Below are positions 36,696 through 44,965 of a stretch of DNA of 64,000 bases, one piece after another (within the stretch, counting starts at the first letter, position 1; the number at the start of each line of letters is the position of its first letter). This DNA is from Proteus alimentorum. Its GTDB lineage: Bacteria; Pseudomonadota; Gammaproteobacteria; Enterobacterales; Enterobacteriaceae. The notes beneath the pieces were generated by a model. The model was not told where the DNA came from, searched no databases, and saw only the letters and a program-made list of their open reading frames with translations. The position numbers and the translations under genes were made by a program. The stretch lies in NCBI RefSeq assembly GCF_002607735.1, contig NZ_NBVR01000031.1, positions 496,001 through 560,000 on the forward strand, given 5' to 3'.

Positions 36696-37322
36696 TCATA
36701 GTATAGAATTTTCAGTAACAACTTGTCCTTTAGACAATAAAACCGTTTTATCTGCTAGCGCTCTGATTTCACGAGGTTCATGAGTAACCATGATCATCGT
36801 TATTTCCTTAGACTTTAAGGAATCAATTAAATCCCAAAGCTGATAACGCGTTTCCCAATCCAAACTCGAAAAAGGTTCATCCAGTAGTAAAAGTTTGGGT
36901 TGGCTAATAAGAGCTCTTGCCAATGCGACTCGTTGTTGCTCCCCTCCTGAAATTTGATGAGGATAACGTGTAGCGAGATGCGCAATCCCCATTTGCTCTA
37001 ATATCGCCTTTTCTCTCTCCTTGCTTCGTTTCTGTTTTGCACCATATTGTGCTAGCCATAAATTTTGTGTCACAGTCATAAATGGAAATAAATAGAGCCG
37101 TTGATTTAAATATCGACAAGAGCGCAACCATACTGGTTGTTCATTTATATTTTTATCTGCAAGATAGATATCACCAGAGTATGAAGTATATCCAGCAATC
37201 GCATTTAAAAGTGTTGTTTTACCACTTCCAGATGTACCACTTATTCCTAAACATGTTCCTTTTTCTACGTTCAACGAAACATTTTTTAATATACCCGTGG
37301 TTAATGAATGAATTTCTAGCAT
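36696..37322 (-). CDS. ABC transporter ATPase, molybdate-type, short form
   Basis: A 208-residue ATPase with Walker A GTSGSGKTT (residues 32-40), Q-loop YLNQRL, signature ISGGEQQRVALARAL, Walker B LLLLDEPFSSLD and switch MVTHE. It lacks the C-terminal Mop/TOBE regulatory domain of E. coli ModC (about 350 residues), so the transporter cannot be gated by bound oxyanion in the same way. The start 37322 overlaps the permease stop by 7 nt and has AAAGGA just upstream. It is the third gene of a ModA-ModB-ATPase operon behind a ModE box. Confidence 0.87.
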   Translation of the reverse strand: MLEIHSLTTGILKNVSLNVEKGTCLGISGTSGSGKTTLLNAIAGYTSYSGDIYLADKNINEQPVWLRSCRYLNQRLYLFPFMTVTQNLWLAQYGAKQKRSKEREKAILEQMGIAHLATRYPHQISGGEQQRVALARALISQPKLLLLDEPFSSLDWETRYQLWDLIDSLKSKEITMIMVTHEPREIRALADKTVLLSKGQVVTENSIL

Positions 37323-38092
37323 GATCCTTTCCTTTCTCGCTGTAAACGATGTAACGCAAATAATAAAGTAATCGCGATAGCGATAAGAACAAGCGCACAA
37401 CCTATTGCCAGAGTGAAGTCTCCACTGGCGATATTTAAATAAATTGCCATAGGCAATGTTTCTGTTTTTAATCTTGTTGCACCAGCTAACATTAACGTAG
37501 CGCCAAATTCACCTAAGGCTCTAGAAAATGCAATAATGCTTCCACTCATTAAAGCCGGCCAACACAGTGGTATTTCAATAAGGAAAAATGTCTTTGTTGG
37601 CGTTAATCCTAAATTTTGTGCAGTTTGAATATAAGCGGGATCAACAGACTTAAAAGCAGAGAGGCTATTTCTCATAATAATCGCACTAGCGACATATGTT
37701 TGAGCAATAATAATACCCAATGGTGAAAAAAGAGAGCGAGATAACTCAGGAAAAACACCTGTTAAAGGTCCCTGATTTCCTAACAATAATAATAATCCAA
37801 TACCGATAACTAATGGAGGAGTAACTAAAGGCAGATCTAATAACGCATCAATAAAACGATGTCCTTTAAAAGGAATTCTTGCCATTGCCCATGCGGCGGG
37901 TACACCTAAGATAATTGCCAGACATAAAGAAGTTAACGCTGTACTGAGTGACATACCAATAGCGAAATGAAATTCAGGATCGGTAATAACTTGCCTCAAT
38001 TCAACATAAGAAAGTTGGCATATCAGTGCAATTAGCGATCCCAAGATCAGAAATAACAATGAAAAAAGTGGAATTAATGCCCATCGAAACAC
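37316..38092 (-). CDS. ABC transporter permease, molybdate-type (ModB-like)
   Basis: A 258-residue inner membrane protein with about five or six helices and the EAA loop characteristic of binding-protein permeases (PAYIQTAQNLGLTPTKTFFLIEIP, then FSRALGEFGATLMLAG), which is typical of ModB and CysT/CysW. GTG 38092 is chosen because AAGGA lies 6 nt upstream; the open frame extends further into the terminator-like stem at 38138-38170, which should be non-coding. It is coupled to the ATPase gene. Molybdate specificity is inferred from the upstream ModE box and the ModA-like binding protein; tungstate cannot be excluded. Confidence 0.85.
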   Translation of the reverse strand: MFRWALIPLFSLLFLILGSLIALICQLSYVELRQVITDPEFHFAIGMSLSTALTSLCLAIILGVPAAWAMARIPFKGHRFIDALLDLPLVTPPLVIGIGLLLLLGNQGPLTGVFPELSRSLFSPLGIIIAQTYVASAIIMRNSLSAFKSVDPAYIQTAQNLGLTPTKTFFLIEIPLCWPALMSGSIIAFSRALGEFGATLMLAGATRLKTETLPMAIYLNIASGDFTLAIGCALVLIAIAITLLFALHRLQRERKGSC

Positions 38093-38137
38093 GTTATTTC
38101 CTTTTTTAAGATAAATATTTATTTTGCTGTAATAATG

Positions 38138-38170
38138 AAAAAAGCCACCAGTGAGTTGGTGGCGAAAAAA
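38138..38170 (-). terminator. Attenuating terminator between binding-protein and permease genes
   Basis: A stem gccacca (38144-38150) with tggtggc (38157-38163), followed on the minus strand by TTTTTTC. It lies 24 nt after the binding-protein stop. It probably lowers permease/ATPase expression relative to the binding protein. Confidence 0.78.
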
Positions 38171-38193
38171 CACAATTTATGTGAGAAAAAAAT

Positions 38194-38949
38194 CTATGGT
38201 TTCGAAATTACAGGAAGAAAACCATAATCAGTAAAAGCCTTTATCCCTTCAGCGCGAGTAAAATAATCAGCAAGTAATTGTGCTTCTTTCGGATTTGCTG
38301 ATGTTTTTAAAACAGCCAGTGTTGCCACTTCTTCTGGACTACCTTCAGGAACTGGAAGTAAAACGAGTTTATCTTGATTTTTCATTGCATCTGCATATCC
38401 AATAATGGCAGCATCCACTTCCCCATTTAATAAATACATAAGCAATTGTTTAATGGTTGCAGTGCGTACAACAACTTTATCTCGTAGTTTATCGCCTTCG
38501 CCTGATGCATCAATAAGTTGCTCGCCACTTTTTCCTAATGCGATAGCTTTAGCATCACCCATACCTAGTTTTAATGAACTATTCGCAAGATCTTCCAGTG
38601 TTTTAATATCACCCACTTTATCTTTACGTACAGCAATAACTGGAATATGGCGAACAATAGAATATTGATTAATGACTTGGCCTTCTTTATCTAACTTTTC
38701 CACATAATCTTGTGACCCAGGGAAGAATAAATCCCCCTGCTTAGTTAAATTAAAGCGTGTTAATATTTGACCTGAACCGCCATACTCAATAGTGACTTTG
38801 TTCCCTGTCTCTTTTTCAAATACACTCACAACTTGCTCTACGGGTTGTTTCAATCCTGCACCAGCATAAAGATGAAGCTCAGCTGCAAATGTATTATGAC
38901 AAATTAATCCTAACGCTAGTCCTAAACCAGCAAGCAATTGGCGTTTCAT
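38194..38949 (-). CDS. modA: Periplasmic molybdate/tungstate-type binding protein (ModA-like)
   Basis: A 251-residue precursor with a signal peptide (LLAGLGLALGLICHNTFA, cleavage before AEL). The mature part follows the ModA/SBP_bac_11 pattern: LHLYAGAGLKQPVEQVV, YGGSGQILTRF, KQGDLFFPGSQDYV and a C-terminal ADYFTRAEGIKAFTDYGF. These loops hold a tetrahedral oxyanion. The first gene of the operon, 19 nt downstream of a near-perfect ModE operator, which strongly supports molybdate. Other oxyanion specificities remain possible. Confidence 0.87.
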   Translation of the reverse strand: MKRQLLAGLGLALGLICHNTFAAELHLYAGAGLKQPVEQVVSVFEKETGNKVTIEYGGSGQILTRFNLTKQGDLFFPGSQDYVEKLDKEGQVINQYSIVRHIPVIAVRKDKVGDIKTLEDLANSSLKLGMGDAKAIALGKSGEQLIDASGEGDKLRDKVVVRTATIKQLLMYLLNGEVDAAIIGYADAMKNQDKLVLLPVPEGSPEEVATLAVLKTSANPKEAQLLADYFTRAEGIKAFTDYGFLPVISKP

Positions 38950-38968
38950 AAAAAGGGTGATCCTAACT

Positions 38969-38996
38969 ATCGTTATATAATTTTTTATATAATGAA
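38969..38996 (-). promoter_or_regulatory. ModE operator
   Basis: ATCGTTATATA (38969-38979), 6-bp spacer, TATATAATGAA (38986-38996). The first arm is a full match to the E. coli ModE consensus and the second matches 9 of 11. Placed 19-47 nt before the modA-like start, where ModE-molybdate represses modABCD in E. coli. Confidence 0.8.
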
Positions 38997-39030
38997 TGAT
39001 ATAAGTGTTTAAGGCAATAGGCTCATATAA

Positions 39031-39072
39031 AAAAAGATAAAAATGTTAACAACTTATCATTTTTATCTTTTT
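39031..39072 (-). terminator. AT-rich 15-bp perfect inverted repeat, probable terminator of the SorC-type gene
   Basis: AAAAAGATAAAAATG (39031-39045) pairs perfectly with 39058-39072 across a 12-nt loop. On the minus strand it ends in seven T residues about 130 nt after the SorC-type stop. The low GC content makes it weaker than a usual terminator. Confidence 0.55.
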
Positions 39073-39201
39073 CTTTATGTGTGAGCTTTACAAAAGAAAC
39101 TGATCAAAATAAATGCTTTGAATACTTTATTTTTATCAGGGCTGAGTAGATCTTAAATAGTGTTTTACCAACAAATCCTCGCTTTCACGAGGATTTTATT
39201 A

Positions 39202-40185
39202 CTAATTATCTAGCTCTAATAATGCCAGCGCGGTCACTTCATCAATCACAATATCAGTGGCATAACCTCCTTTTATCGCCCCTATTGTTGCCTGAATATT
39301 TTCCACACCACCCGCAATAAAAAGTCGCTGTGTTATTTGTCTTAATTGAGCAAGGCTTATTCCCATAATCCTGAGGTCAATATCAGAAACCAAAGGATTG
39401 CCTTGCGCATCATAAAAACGTCCACAAATTACACCAACAGCACCCAAATCACGATATTGGGCCATCTCACTGCTCGTTAAAACACCCGTTGTGACCAAAG
39501 GATTATCATCCAATGTATTACCGACCACAAAAAGCGCTTTATTACACTGATTTAGCGCTGAAAAATTGCGCCTAATAATAGGTTCAGCTTGAAGTTCCAT
39601 TGCGAGGCGCGCACTAGAAACCACCGCAGGCACATGCAAATTGATACTGCACCCTGACAACTTGTTTGCGATTAACGCGGCTGCTTCTGTTGTTTTAAAA
39701 TCAGGCTGTGGCGCTACTGCACCTATCATTTGTAGCACTGTGATATTTTTTAATGACTTGGGTGGAAGATAATTACCCAATTTATAAATTGTTCGTCCCC
39801 AAGCAACACCTAAAATATCATCGTCATTAATTATCTGAGAAAGATACATCGCTCCTGCTTTCGCTAATCTTTCTCTGTTCATATTTAAAGTATGTTGCGA
39901 TTTATTCTTTTCTTCATCAGGTAAAATAAGCACATTATTAAGATCGAATTTTGCTTTTATTCTAATGGCATAATCAATCGTAGAAAATACTGATGAATCC
40001 AAGTTAATATTTACGAATCCTTTTTCTCTAGCTAGATGCAAATATTTCACGACGGTGACACGAGAAACACCCATAATATTTGCAACTTCACTTTGGCTGA
40101 GTCCGTCCTGATAGTAAAGCCACGCAGCATAGAGAACGGGATCATTATCAAATAAACTCGCGTTTTTTAGCGAATTATTATCCAT
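39202..40185 (-). CDS. SorC/DeoR-family transcriptional regulator
   Basis: A 327-residue regulator. Residues 20-60 form the SorC-type HTH (YYQDGLSQSEVANIMGVSRVTVVKYL). The remainder is the sugar-phosphate-binding SorC domain with VAWGRTIYKL, GAVGVICGRFYDAQGNP and IAGGVENIQATIGAIKGGY. Relatives sense phosphorylated sugars (sorbitol, deoxyribose, DHA or AI-2 phosphate). No sugar catabolic genes adjoin, so the target is unknown. Start 40185 is the ATG after GGGG; a GTG four codons upstream is also possible. Monocistronic. Confidence 0.85.
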   Translation of the reverse strand: MDNNSLKNASLFDNDPVLYAAWLYYQDGLSQSEVANIMGVSRVTVVKYLHLAREKGFVNINLDSSVFSTIDYAIRIKAKFDLNNVLILPDEEKNKSQHTLNMNRERLAKAGAMYLSQIINDDDILGVAWGRTIYKLGNYLPPKSLKNITVLQMIGAVAPQPDFKTTEAAALIANKLSGCSINLHVPAVVSSARLAMELQAEPIIRRNFSALNQCNKALFVVGNTLDDNPLVTTGVLTSSEMAQYRDLGAVGVICGRFYDAQGNPLVSDIDLRIMGISLAQLRQITQRLFIAGGVENIQATIGAIKGGYATDIVIDEVTALALLELDN

Positions 40186-40556
40186 TTCAAACCCCACAAA
40201 TTTTTATAAATCTTATGACTAATTAGTTTATTTTATATTAGAGATATTATTAAAGATAAAAATGCCTTTAGCCAAATTAAGCCTTATAACACAAATAGAT
40301 ACATTTCATTAATCTACTAATAATATCGGCACCCTGATATTTTTCTTTACTACAAGAACCTTATAATACGTAAAAAGCCCTTAATAATGCCGTAAACAGT
40401 TCATATAGAGAAAGTTTTTTTTGAAAATACTGTTTTATTTCGCTAAAAATAAAAATATTAGCTTTAAGTTTTAAAAAGTTTTATTTTGATAAAATTAAAA
40501 TCACCCAAGCCTTATTGTTGCTATGAAAAATCAAATTAATTTTAGAAGGAAAAACA
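40186..40556. other. Intergenic region between the divergent SorC-type gene and cutA, no gene seen
   Basis: AT-rich 370 nt that must hold both divergent promoters. The cutA RBS (GAAGGA) lies at 40541-40546. No specific operator can be recognised. Confidence 0.45.
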
Positions 40557-40865
40557 ATGATAATTGCCTACTCAACAGCACCAAATGAAAAAATCGCTAA
40601 TGAGATTGCTCACTACCTCATCAATACCAAACTTGCTGCTTGTGTAAATTTAATACCTCAAGTTAAATCTATTTATCACTGGAACAATGAAATTGTTGAA
40701 GATAATGAAATACTTATGATGATAAAATCCGAAAAAAGTAAACAGCAAAAATTAATTGATACTCTTGTCGAAATACATCCTTATGATACTCCTGAAGTGA
40801 TTATAATACCGATTGAAAATGGTTTTAAAGGTTATTTAAATTGGATTCATACCTCCTTGAATTAA
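40557..40865 (+). CDS. cutA: Divalent-cation tolerance protein CutA
   Basis: A 102-residue protein of the trimeric CutA fold, with YSTAPNEKIANEIAHYLI at the N-terminus, KLAACVNLIPQVKSIYHWNNEI in the middle (conserved Cys and the IYHW motif) and HPYDTPEVIIIPI near 75-87. Slightly shorter at the N-terminus than E. coli CutA1. The family is linked to copper and divalent metal tolerance, but its biochemical role is not settled. Normally next to dsbD in E. coli; here it stands alone, so its location is unusual. Confidence 0.92.
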   Translation: MIIAYSTAPNEKIANEIAHYLINTKLAACVNLIPQVKSIYHWNNEIVEDNEILMMIKSEKSKQQKLIDTLVEIHPYDTPEVIIIPIENGFKGYLNWIHTSLN

Positions 40866-41262
40866 TATAACGTTAAAATTTTAACAAGATTTCTTTTTTA
40901 ATATCTTTTTCAAAAAAATGATAATTAATTGTAAATTACAGTATCTTGTATCATCTCAATTATGAGACAAATAACCCGTCGTTAATATTAAGATAAATTT
41001 CTTATTTTTAATTATGCCAAGTATTTGAAATACACTTTATAAGTGTAAATATTTTAATTTCGAATAACGATAATATATATGGTTAATTAAATTTCAAATA
41101 GAAAATATTTATCTTTTAGTCTGAGTAATTTTAAAAAATTAGAAAAGTATAGAGAAAATAGCCTTTAATGCTAAATTAATAAACTTACCAACATCTTATT
41201 CTTTTTATTTTCTGTTATAATCAATAGACTTTCTCTAAATTACATGCAAAAAGGAGTGAGTT
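40866..41262. other. AT-rich intergenic region with one palindrome
   Basis: No gene is visible in 397 nt. TACACTT-TAT-AAGTGTA (41031-41047) is a perfect 7-bp inverted repeat that could be an operator. The end holds the AAGGAG RBS of the 41263 gene. Confidence 0.5.
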
Positions 41263-41496
41263 GTGAAAACAAACAGAGTCGCAAGACGTATTTTAGGTTT
41301 ACCTTATAATTTAAGTCGGTCTAAAAAGAAAGTGCGTTTTTCCATTATTGCCTCTACAAACGCTGAAAATGTACCTGCAGAGTTAAAAAATACAGCTAAA
41401 GTCTGTTTAAAACAGGACTTCAGAAAAAAAGCAGCGCACAAACACATATATATGAAGTTAACAGATGCTTATCCAGAGTATCTTGCAACTAATTAA
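41263..41496 (+). CDS. Small basic protein of unknown function
   Basis: 77 residues from a GTG start at 41263 with AAGGAG 6-7 nt upstream. The protein is rich in Lys and Arg (TNRVARRIL, SRSKKKVRF, RKKAAHKHIYMK) and ends YPEYLATN. No signal peptide or membrane helix. The basic composition would suit nucleic-acid binding, but no fold is recognised. It is followed by a 12-bp perfect stem-loop. Confidence 0.6.
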   Translation: MKTNRVARRILGLPYNLSRSKKKVRFSIIASTNAENVPAELKNTAKVCLKQDFRKKAAHKHIYMKLTDAYPEYLATN

Positions 41497-41569
41497 TATT
41501 TTTATATGCAAATACTATTTAATAAATATTTTCGTATTTAATTTGTATACTTAAAATATTAAAAATAGC

Positions 41570-41596
41570 ATATCCCTTACGTTACGTAAGGGATAT
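41570..41596. terminator. Stem-loop between convergent genes
   Basis: A perfect 12-bp stem (ATATCCCTTACG with CGTAAGGGATAT) and a 3-nt loop between the 41496 and 41622 gene ends. Only a short T run follows on the minus strand (gctattttt). Confidence 0.65.
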
Positions 41597-41621
41597 TAGT
41601 TCACTCGTTCAGTTCATTTTT

Positions 41622-42677
41622 CTACTCTTTATAGAGCTCTTTTCTTATATTTATAAGAGCAACTTCTGCAATTGAAGGCTCAATTTCATCAGGCAACAGG
41701 CTTAGTTTAAATGCACTCTTAATAGTCTTAATCAGAATTTCACTACGTTCTAATAATTCATCATAACTAAACTGACCGGCTTTAATTGCTAATAATTCAT
41801 CTCTATTATCACACCAAACCTTTACTTTCCCATCTTTTGCGATCCCTAATGCAATATAGAGTAACCTAAAGGTGTGCATCATATTCTTACTATCGTAATT
41901 TCTTCCATGATCGATATTTTGTTGGTAACGAGCATCATTACGTTGCTCAACCCACTGCCAATATTCATGATATTGCTTGCAATATGCACTATAACCTTCT
42001 TTATTAAAGCTAAGATAGCCTTCTAGTTTTGCTGTTTTAGAAATACTACTTAGCAATACATCATTCGCGTTCTCTTTTTTTATTATTCCTTGATAAGGCA
42101 TTTTATCATCATAATAAATTGCATAAATATCTTGAGCATGGGTAAGCTTTGTTAACCCAATATGCTCTTGTTTCCAATCTCTATTTTCTAACCAAGCATT
42201 GATTAATATTGTTTTTCCATCTTCGATGACATAACAAAAATCGAGAATAGTTTTTAATTTTTTTTCGACCGGATTTACTATTTTTTTGTTTAGTCCTTGA
42301 GCTTTCTTAATCTGCCCTTGTGCATAATGCACAAATGTTTGAACACACGTTTTAGACAAAAACCATTCTGGTTTTATCAATGACATTAAAGGATGTCGAT
42401 AAATAACCACATGTTCAGGAGAATTAAGTAGCTCTAAAATATTAGGATTAGATGCACACAATAGCTCTATAAATCTTCCAAGCTCATAATAGACAATATC
42501 GTTGGTTTCATTACTTACTTGTGGTGTGTATTCCAGCCCATAAAAAAGATCTTTAGGAAGATAAAAGACACCTTTAATATCTGTATCTGATGTTTCCGTC
42601 GCAAGATTATGCGAACGACTTCCAGCGATACTTTCAAATAAAAGGTAAGGTTTTATATCTTCAATAGTCAGTTTCAT
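41622..42677 (-). CDS. RlaP/YcgL-type nucleotidyltransferase (second gene of pair)
   Basis: A 351-residue protein of the DNA polymerase beta superfamily. The active-site pattern is AGSRSHNLATETSDTDIKG (residues 18-36): the G19-S20 helix-turn and the metal-binding D31-x-D33. A later RNYDSKNMMHTFRLLYIALG block (about 265-285) resembles the family's C-terminal helical core. The group (PF10127-like, named RlaP for RNA ligase-associated Pol-beta) is associated with RNA repair in comparative genomics; the reaction is unknown. It overlaps its paralogue upstream by 17 nt, so both are translated from one mRNA. Confidence 0.78.
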   Translation of the reverse strand: MKLTIEDIKPYLLFESIAGSRSHNLATETSDTDIKGVFYLPKDLFYGLEYTPQVSNETNDIVYYELGRFIELLCASNPNILELLNSPEHVVIYRHPLMSLIKPEWFLSKTCVQTFVHYAQGQIKKAQGLNKKIVNPVEKKLKTILDFCYVIEDGKTILINAWLENRDWKQEHIGLTKLTHAQDIYAIYYDDKMPYQGIIKKENANDVLLSSISKTAKLEGYLSFNKEGYSAYCKQYHEYWQWVEQRNDARYQQNIDHGRNYDSKNMMHTFRLLYIALGIAKDGKVKVWCDNRDELLAIKAGQFSYDELLERSEILIKTIKSAFKLSLLPDEIEPSIAEVALINIRKELYKE

Positions 42678-43440
42678 CTAATTTTTTCCTAAACCAATTA
42701 TTTAAAATATCATTATCTGGTACTGCTCTTTTGGTCAATTGAACATTTGTCTCTTGCCATAAAAAAATCACTAGATGTTGCATCGCATTTTTTGGAACCC
42801 AAGTAAAATGTTCATTTTTATCTGATTTAAATTCCACTAATTCTTTGATGTTTTTTTGTTCTTCGACAGTTAAAATTTTCATCAGCTTATCCAATTCCAT
42901 AGGCGGAATATCGCCCGTTTTCACGGTCCAATAAGCAGATAAAAGAGAACGTAGCATATAAAACCATTTTTTTAATTTTATGGGCTCTGCACTAATCTTA
43001 TTTTTAGCATTATTATCAGGAGAATATCCACTCACAACTTTAGCAATTCCTCTGTAATGATGAACAATCACTTTGGGTTGATAATAGAGTTTTGCAAGCT
43101 CAAATAACTCTTTTTGAACATTCGGATATTGTTGATAAATTATTGGCGATTGGAGCCATTCTAGTAATATACAGTTCGATTTACGTAATAAGTGTAGTGC
43201 CTTGGTAATATCCCAAGCGCCTACATCAAACCAACTATTTTCTATCCATTCGAAGGTTTCTTTAGGTTTATCAATAGAAAGATAAGCATTGCGAGGCCGT
43301 ATAAAAATACCTCGCACATCATAATCACTATCTGTTGAGGCAAATCCCCAAGCTCGACTACCACTTTCAGCAACATAAAGTAATTTAACTTGATACTCTT
43401 GCTCTATTTGCGGGAGTTTTTTTAATATCTCATTATGCAT
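42661..43440 (-). CDS. RlaP/YcgL-type nucleotidyltransferase (first gene of pair)
   Basis: A 259-residue protein with the Pol-beta active site ESGSRAWGFASTDSDYDVRG (residues 25-44), where G27-S28 and the carboxylates D39 and D41 bind metal-NTP. The following IFIRPRNAYLSI and the WDITKALHLL...LLEWLQSP blocks are typical of B. subtilis YcgL-like proteins. The partner paralogue overlaps at the 3' end. An RNA ligase/HD-Pnk pair lies about 9 kb away on the same strand. Activity and substrate are unknown; tRNA or broken RNA 3' ends are natural guesses. Confidence 0.8.
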   Translation of the reverse strand: MHNEILKKLPQIEQEYQVKLLYVAESGSRAWGFASTDSDYDVRGIFIRPRNAYLSIDKPKETFEWIENSWFDVGAWDITKALHLLRKSNCILLEWLQSPIIYQQYPNVQKELFELAKLYYQPKVIVHHYRGIAKVVSGYSPDNNAKNKISAEPIKLKKWFYMLRSLLSAYWTVKTGDIPPMELDKLMKILTVEEQKNIKELVEFKSDKNEHFTWVPKNAMQHLVIFLWQETNVQLTKRAVPDNDILNNWFRKKLDETDY

Positions 43441-43583
43441 GATGTCCTTATCTCCTTATTGTTATTTTTTCGCTAATTTACATCTTAGTGCTAATATTCT
43501 ATGGTTATAACACAGACATTCGCCAATACAAACTTGGCCAATTTTTATTTTTTCATGTGTAATTGATTGGTCTATAAATTGAA

Positions 43584-44171
43584 ATGCTCACCTCACAACA
43601 AGCACAAGATATCGTTCTTAATCACTGTCACTCATCACTTTGTGATGAACGGTTTGCTATTTATTTTTGTGAGTTATCGCCGAAACAAGATTTTTGGATA
43701 ATCCGTTGCAACTCTGAACGTTATATTATTTATAATCAACTAGAGCATTGTTATGTTGGTGTAAATGCCTATTTAGTGAATACCTCTACGGGTAAAATTG
43801 ATATCGTTGGCAGTGGAGAAAGTGTCGAAGATTTTCTGCAAGAAATCTATGATGCTCAAACTGCTGATAGTCAGTTCTATCTTCTTCGCCCCACTTTTTC
43901 TAAAGATAACAAAATCGCATTACTTAATTTAAAACAATGGCTAGAATGCGGATATACCGACATTATTAATTTACTCACCATTAATAGAAGTTGGTTTACT
44001 GGTAAACACCGTAATTTACAGCATGTACAAGCATTATTAAATAAGCGGAATATTGAAACTGAAATTGTTCTCGTGGATAAAACCGAGAATGCCATTATCG
44101 TCGATAATAGTATATGGTTTGAAGAGGATATTAAAAAAGAATTAAAAAAGGTTATTGTTATTGGGTTTTAA
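43584..44171 (+). CDS. YrhB-like (Imm35-type) domain protein
   Basis: 195 residues. The N-terminal 95 residues have the YrhB/Imm35 pattern: SQQAQDIVLNHC helix, a WIIRCNSERYIIYN strand, NAYLVNTSTGKIDIVGSGESVEDFL. The last 100 residues (LKQWLECGYTDIINLLTINRSWFTGK..., ending KKVIVIGF) are a separate unrecognised part. YrhB is a small chaperone-like protein in E. coli, and Imm35 domains occur as immunity proteins. No toxin gene is adjacent. It is divergent from the nucleotidyltransferase pair, with 143 nt between. Probably cytoplasmic. Start 43584 has a weak RBS. Confidence 0.6.
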   Translation: MLTSQQAQDIVLNHCHSSLCDERFAIYFCELSPKQDFWIIRCNSERYIIYNQLEHCYVGVNAYLVNTSTGKIDIVGSGESVEDFLQEIYDAQTADSQFYLLRPTFSKDNKIALLNLKQWLECGYTDIINLLTINRSWFTGKHRNLQHVQALLNKRNIETEIVLVDKTENAIIVDNSIWFEEDIKKELKKVIVIGF

Positions 44172-44188
44172 TGATTTATTTAAAACAT

Positions 44189-44221
44189 TAAGAATAGCAT
44201 TCGTCATGAAAGCTATTCTTA
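44189..44221. terminator. Stem-loop between convergent 44171 and 44232 gene ends
   Basis: TAAGAATAGC (44189-44198) with GCTATTCTTA (44212-44221), a 10-bp perfect stem with a 13-nt loop. T runs are short on both sides, so termination may be partial. Confidence 0.65.
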
Positions 44222-44231
44222 TCTATTTATA

Positions 44232-44723
44232 TTATTGGAAATGTGATTTTTCTATATCAAACCCTGATAAGTCAAATTTATATTGGACCTTACCACCTTG
44301 ATACGCATTTAGTTCAATAATTGCTTTATTTGCATTTTTTAGTTGTTCAAAAAAGACCTTGGGTTCAAAAACAAAAACAATATTGTCTCCTCCTTGTTGA
44401 GGAAGATACTCCTTGCTCAATATTTCATTATTATCAAATTTAATTGAAAACTGGCAATTCTCATATTCAGTTAATTCACCACAATAAAATTGTCCATTTA
44501 TCATTTCAAGAAGTACATATTGTGTATCTAGATGTTTTCTTAAAATTATTCTCAGTTGGTTTTCTTCATAAGGAAAACCCAAGTTATTTATATTGCTAGA
44601 TAAATTACCAGAGAAATAAAAAGATGTATCTCTTAATTCATCTTTTTTCTCAGAATATTGCCAATTAGAAGCATTAGCACCAAAAGAAGCAATTATTATT
44701 AATATAAATAGAATGTTTCGCAT
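44232..44723 (-). CDS. Hypothetical exported protein
   Basis: A 163-residue precursor with a signal peptide (MRNILFILIIIASFGANA, cleavage before SNW). The mature part has two cysteines close together (QFYCGELTEYENCQF) that could form a disulfide, and alternating strands suggesting a beta-rich periplasmic protein. No family is recognised. It is monocistronic between two stem-loops. Confidence 0.68.
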   Translation of the reverse strand: MRNILFILIIIASFGANASNWQYSEKKDELRDTSFYFSGNLSSNINNLGFPYEENQLRIILRKHLDTQYVLLEMINGQFYCGELTEYENCQFSIKFDNNEILSKEYLPQQGGDNIVFVFEPKVFFEQLKNANKAIIELNAYQGGKVQYKFDLSGFDIEKSHFQ

Positions 44724-44862
44724 TAAAAATCCTCAGTATTATAAAAATATGCTATTCATAAAAAACAATTTTCAATAATAACAAATTTTAAAATAGTCAA
44801 ATGGCTTAATAAGCTAGATTTTAATGCTATTCTTTGTATAAGAACTGTAGTCTTTTAACCAT

Positions 44863-44902
44863 AGAAAAACACCCCAAAGTTGGTGTCCAACTTTTGGGGT
44901 GC
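44863..44902 (-). terminator. Rho-independent terminator of guaBA
   Basis: A very strong stem, caccccaaagttgg with ccaacttttggggtg (one bulge), and 3-nt loop. On the minus strand it is followed by TTTTTCT, about 65 nt after the guaA stop. Confidence 0.92.
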
Positions 44903-44965
44903 AGTTCACTTATTGATGGCTCTTGGTTTTTTAACCTTTATCAACTATTGCTGATAAACGGTATT

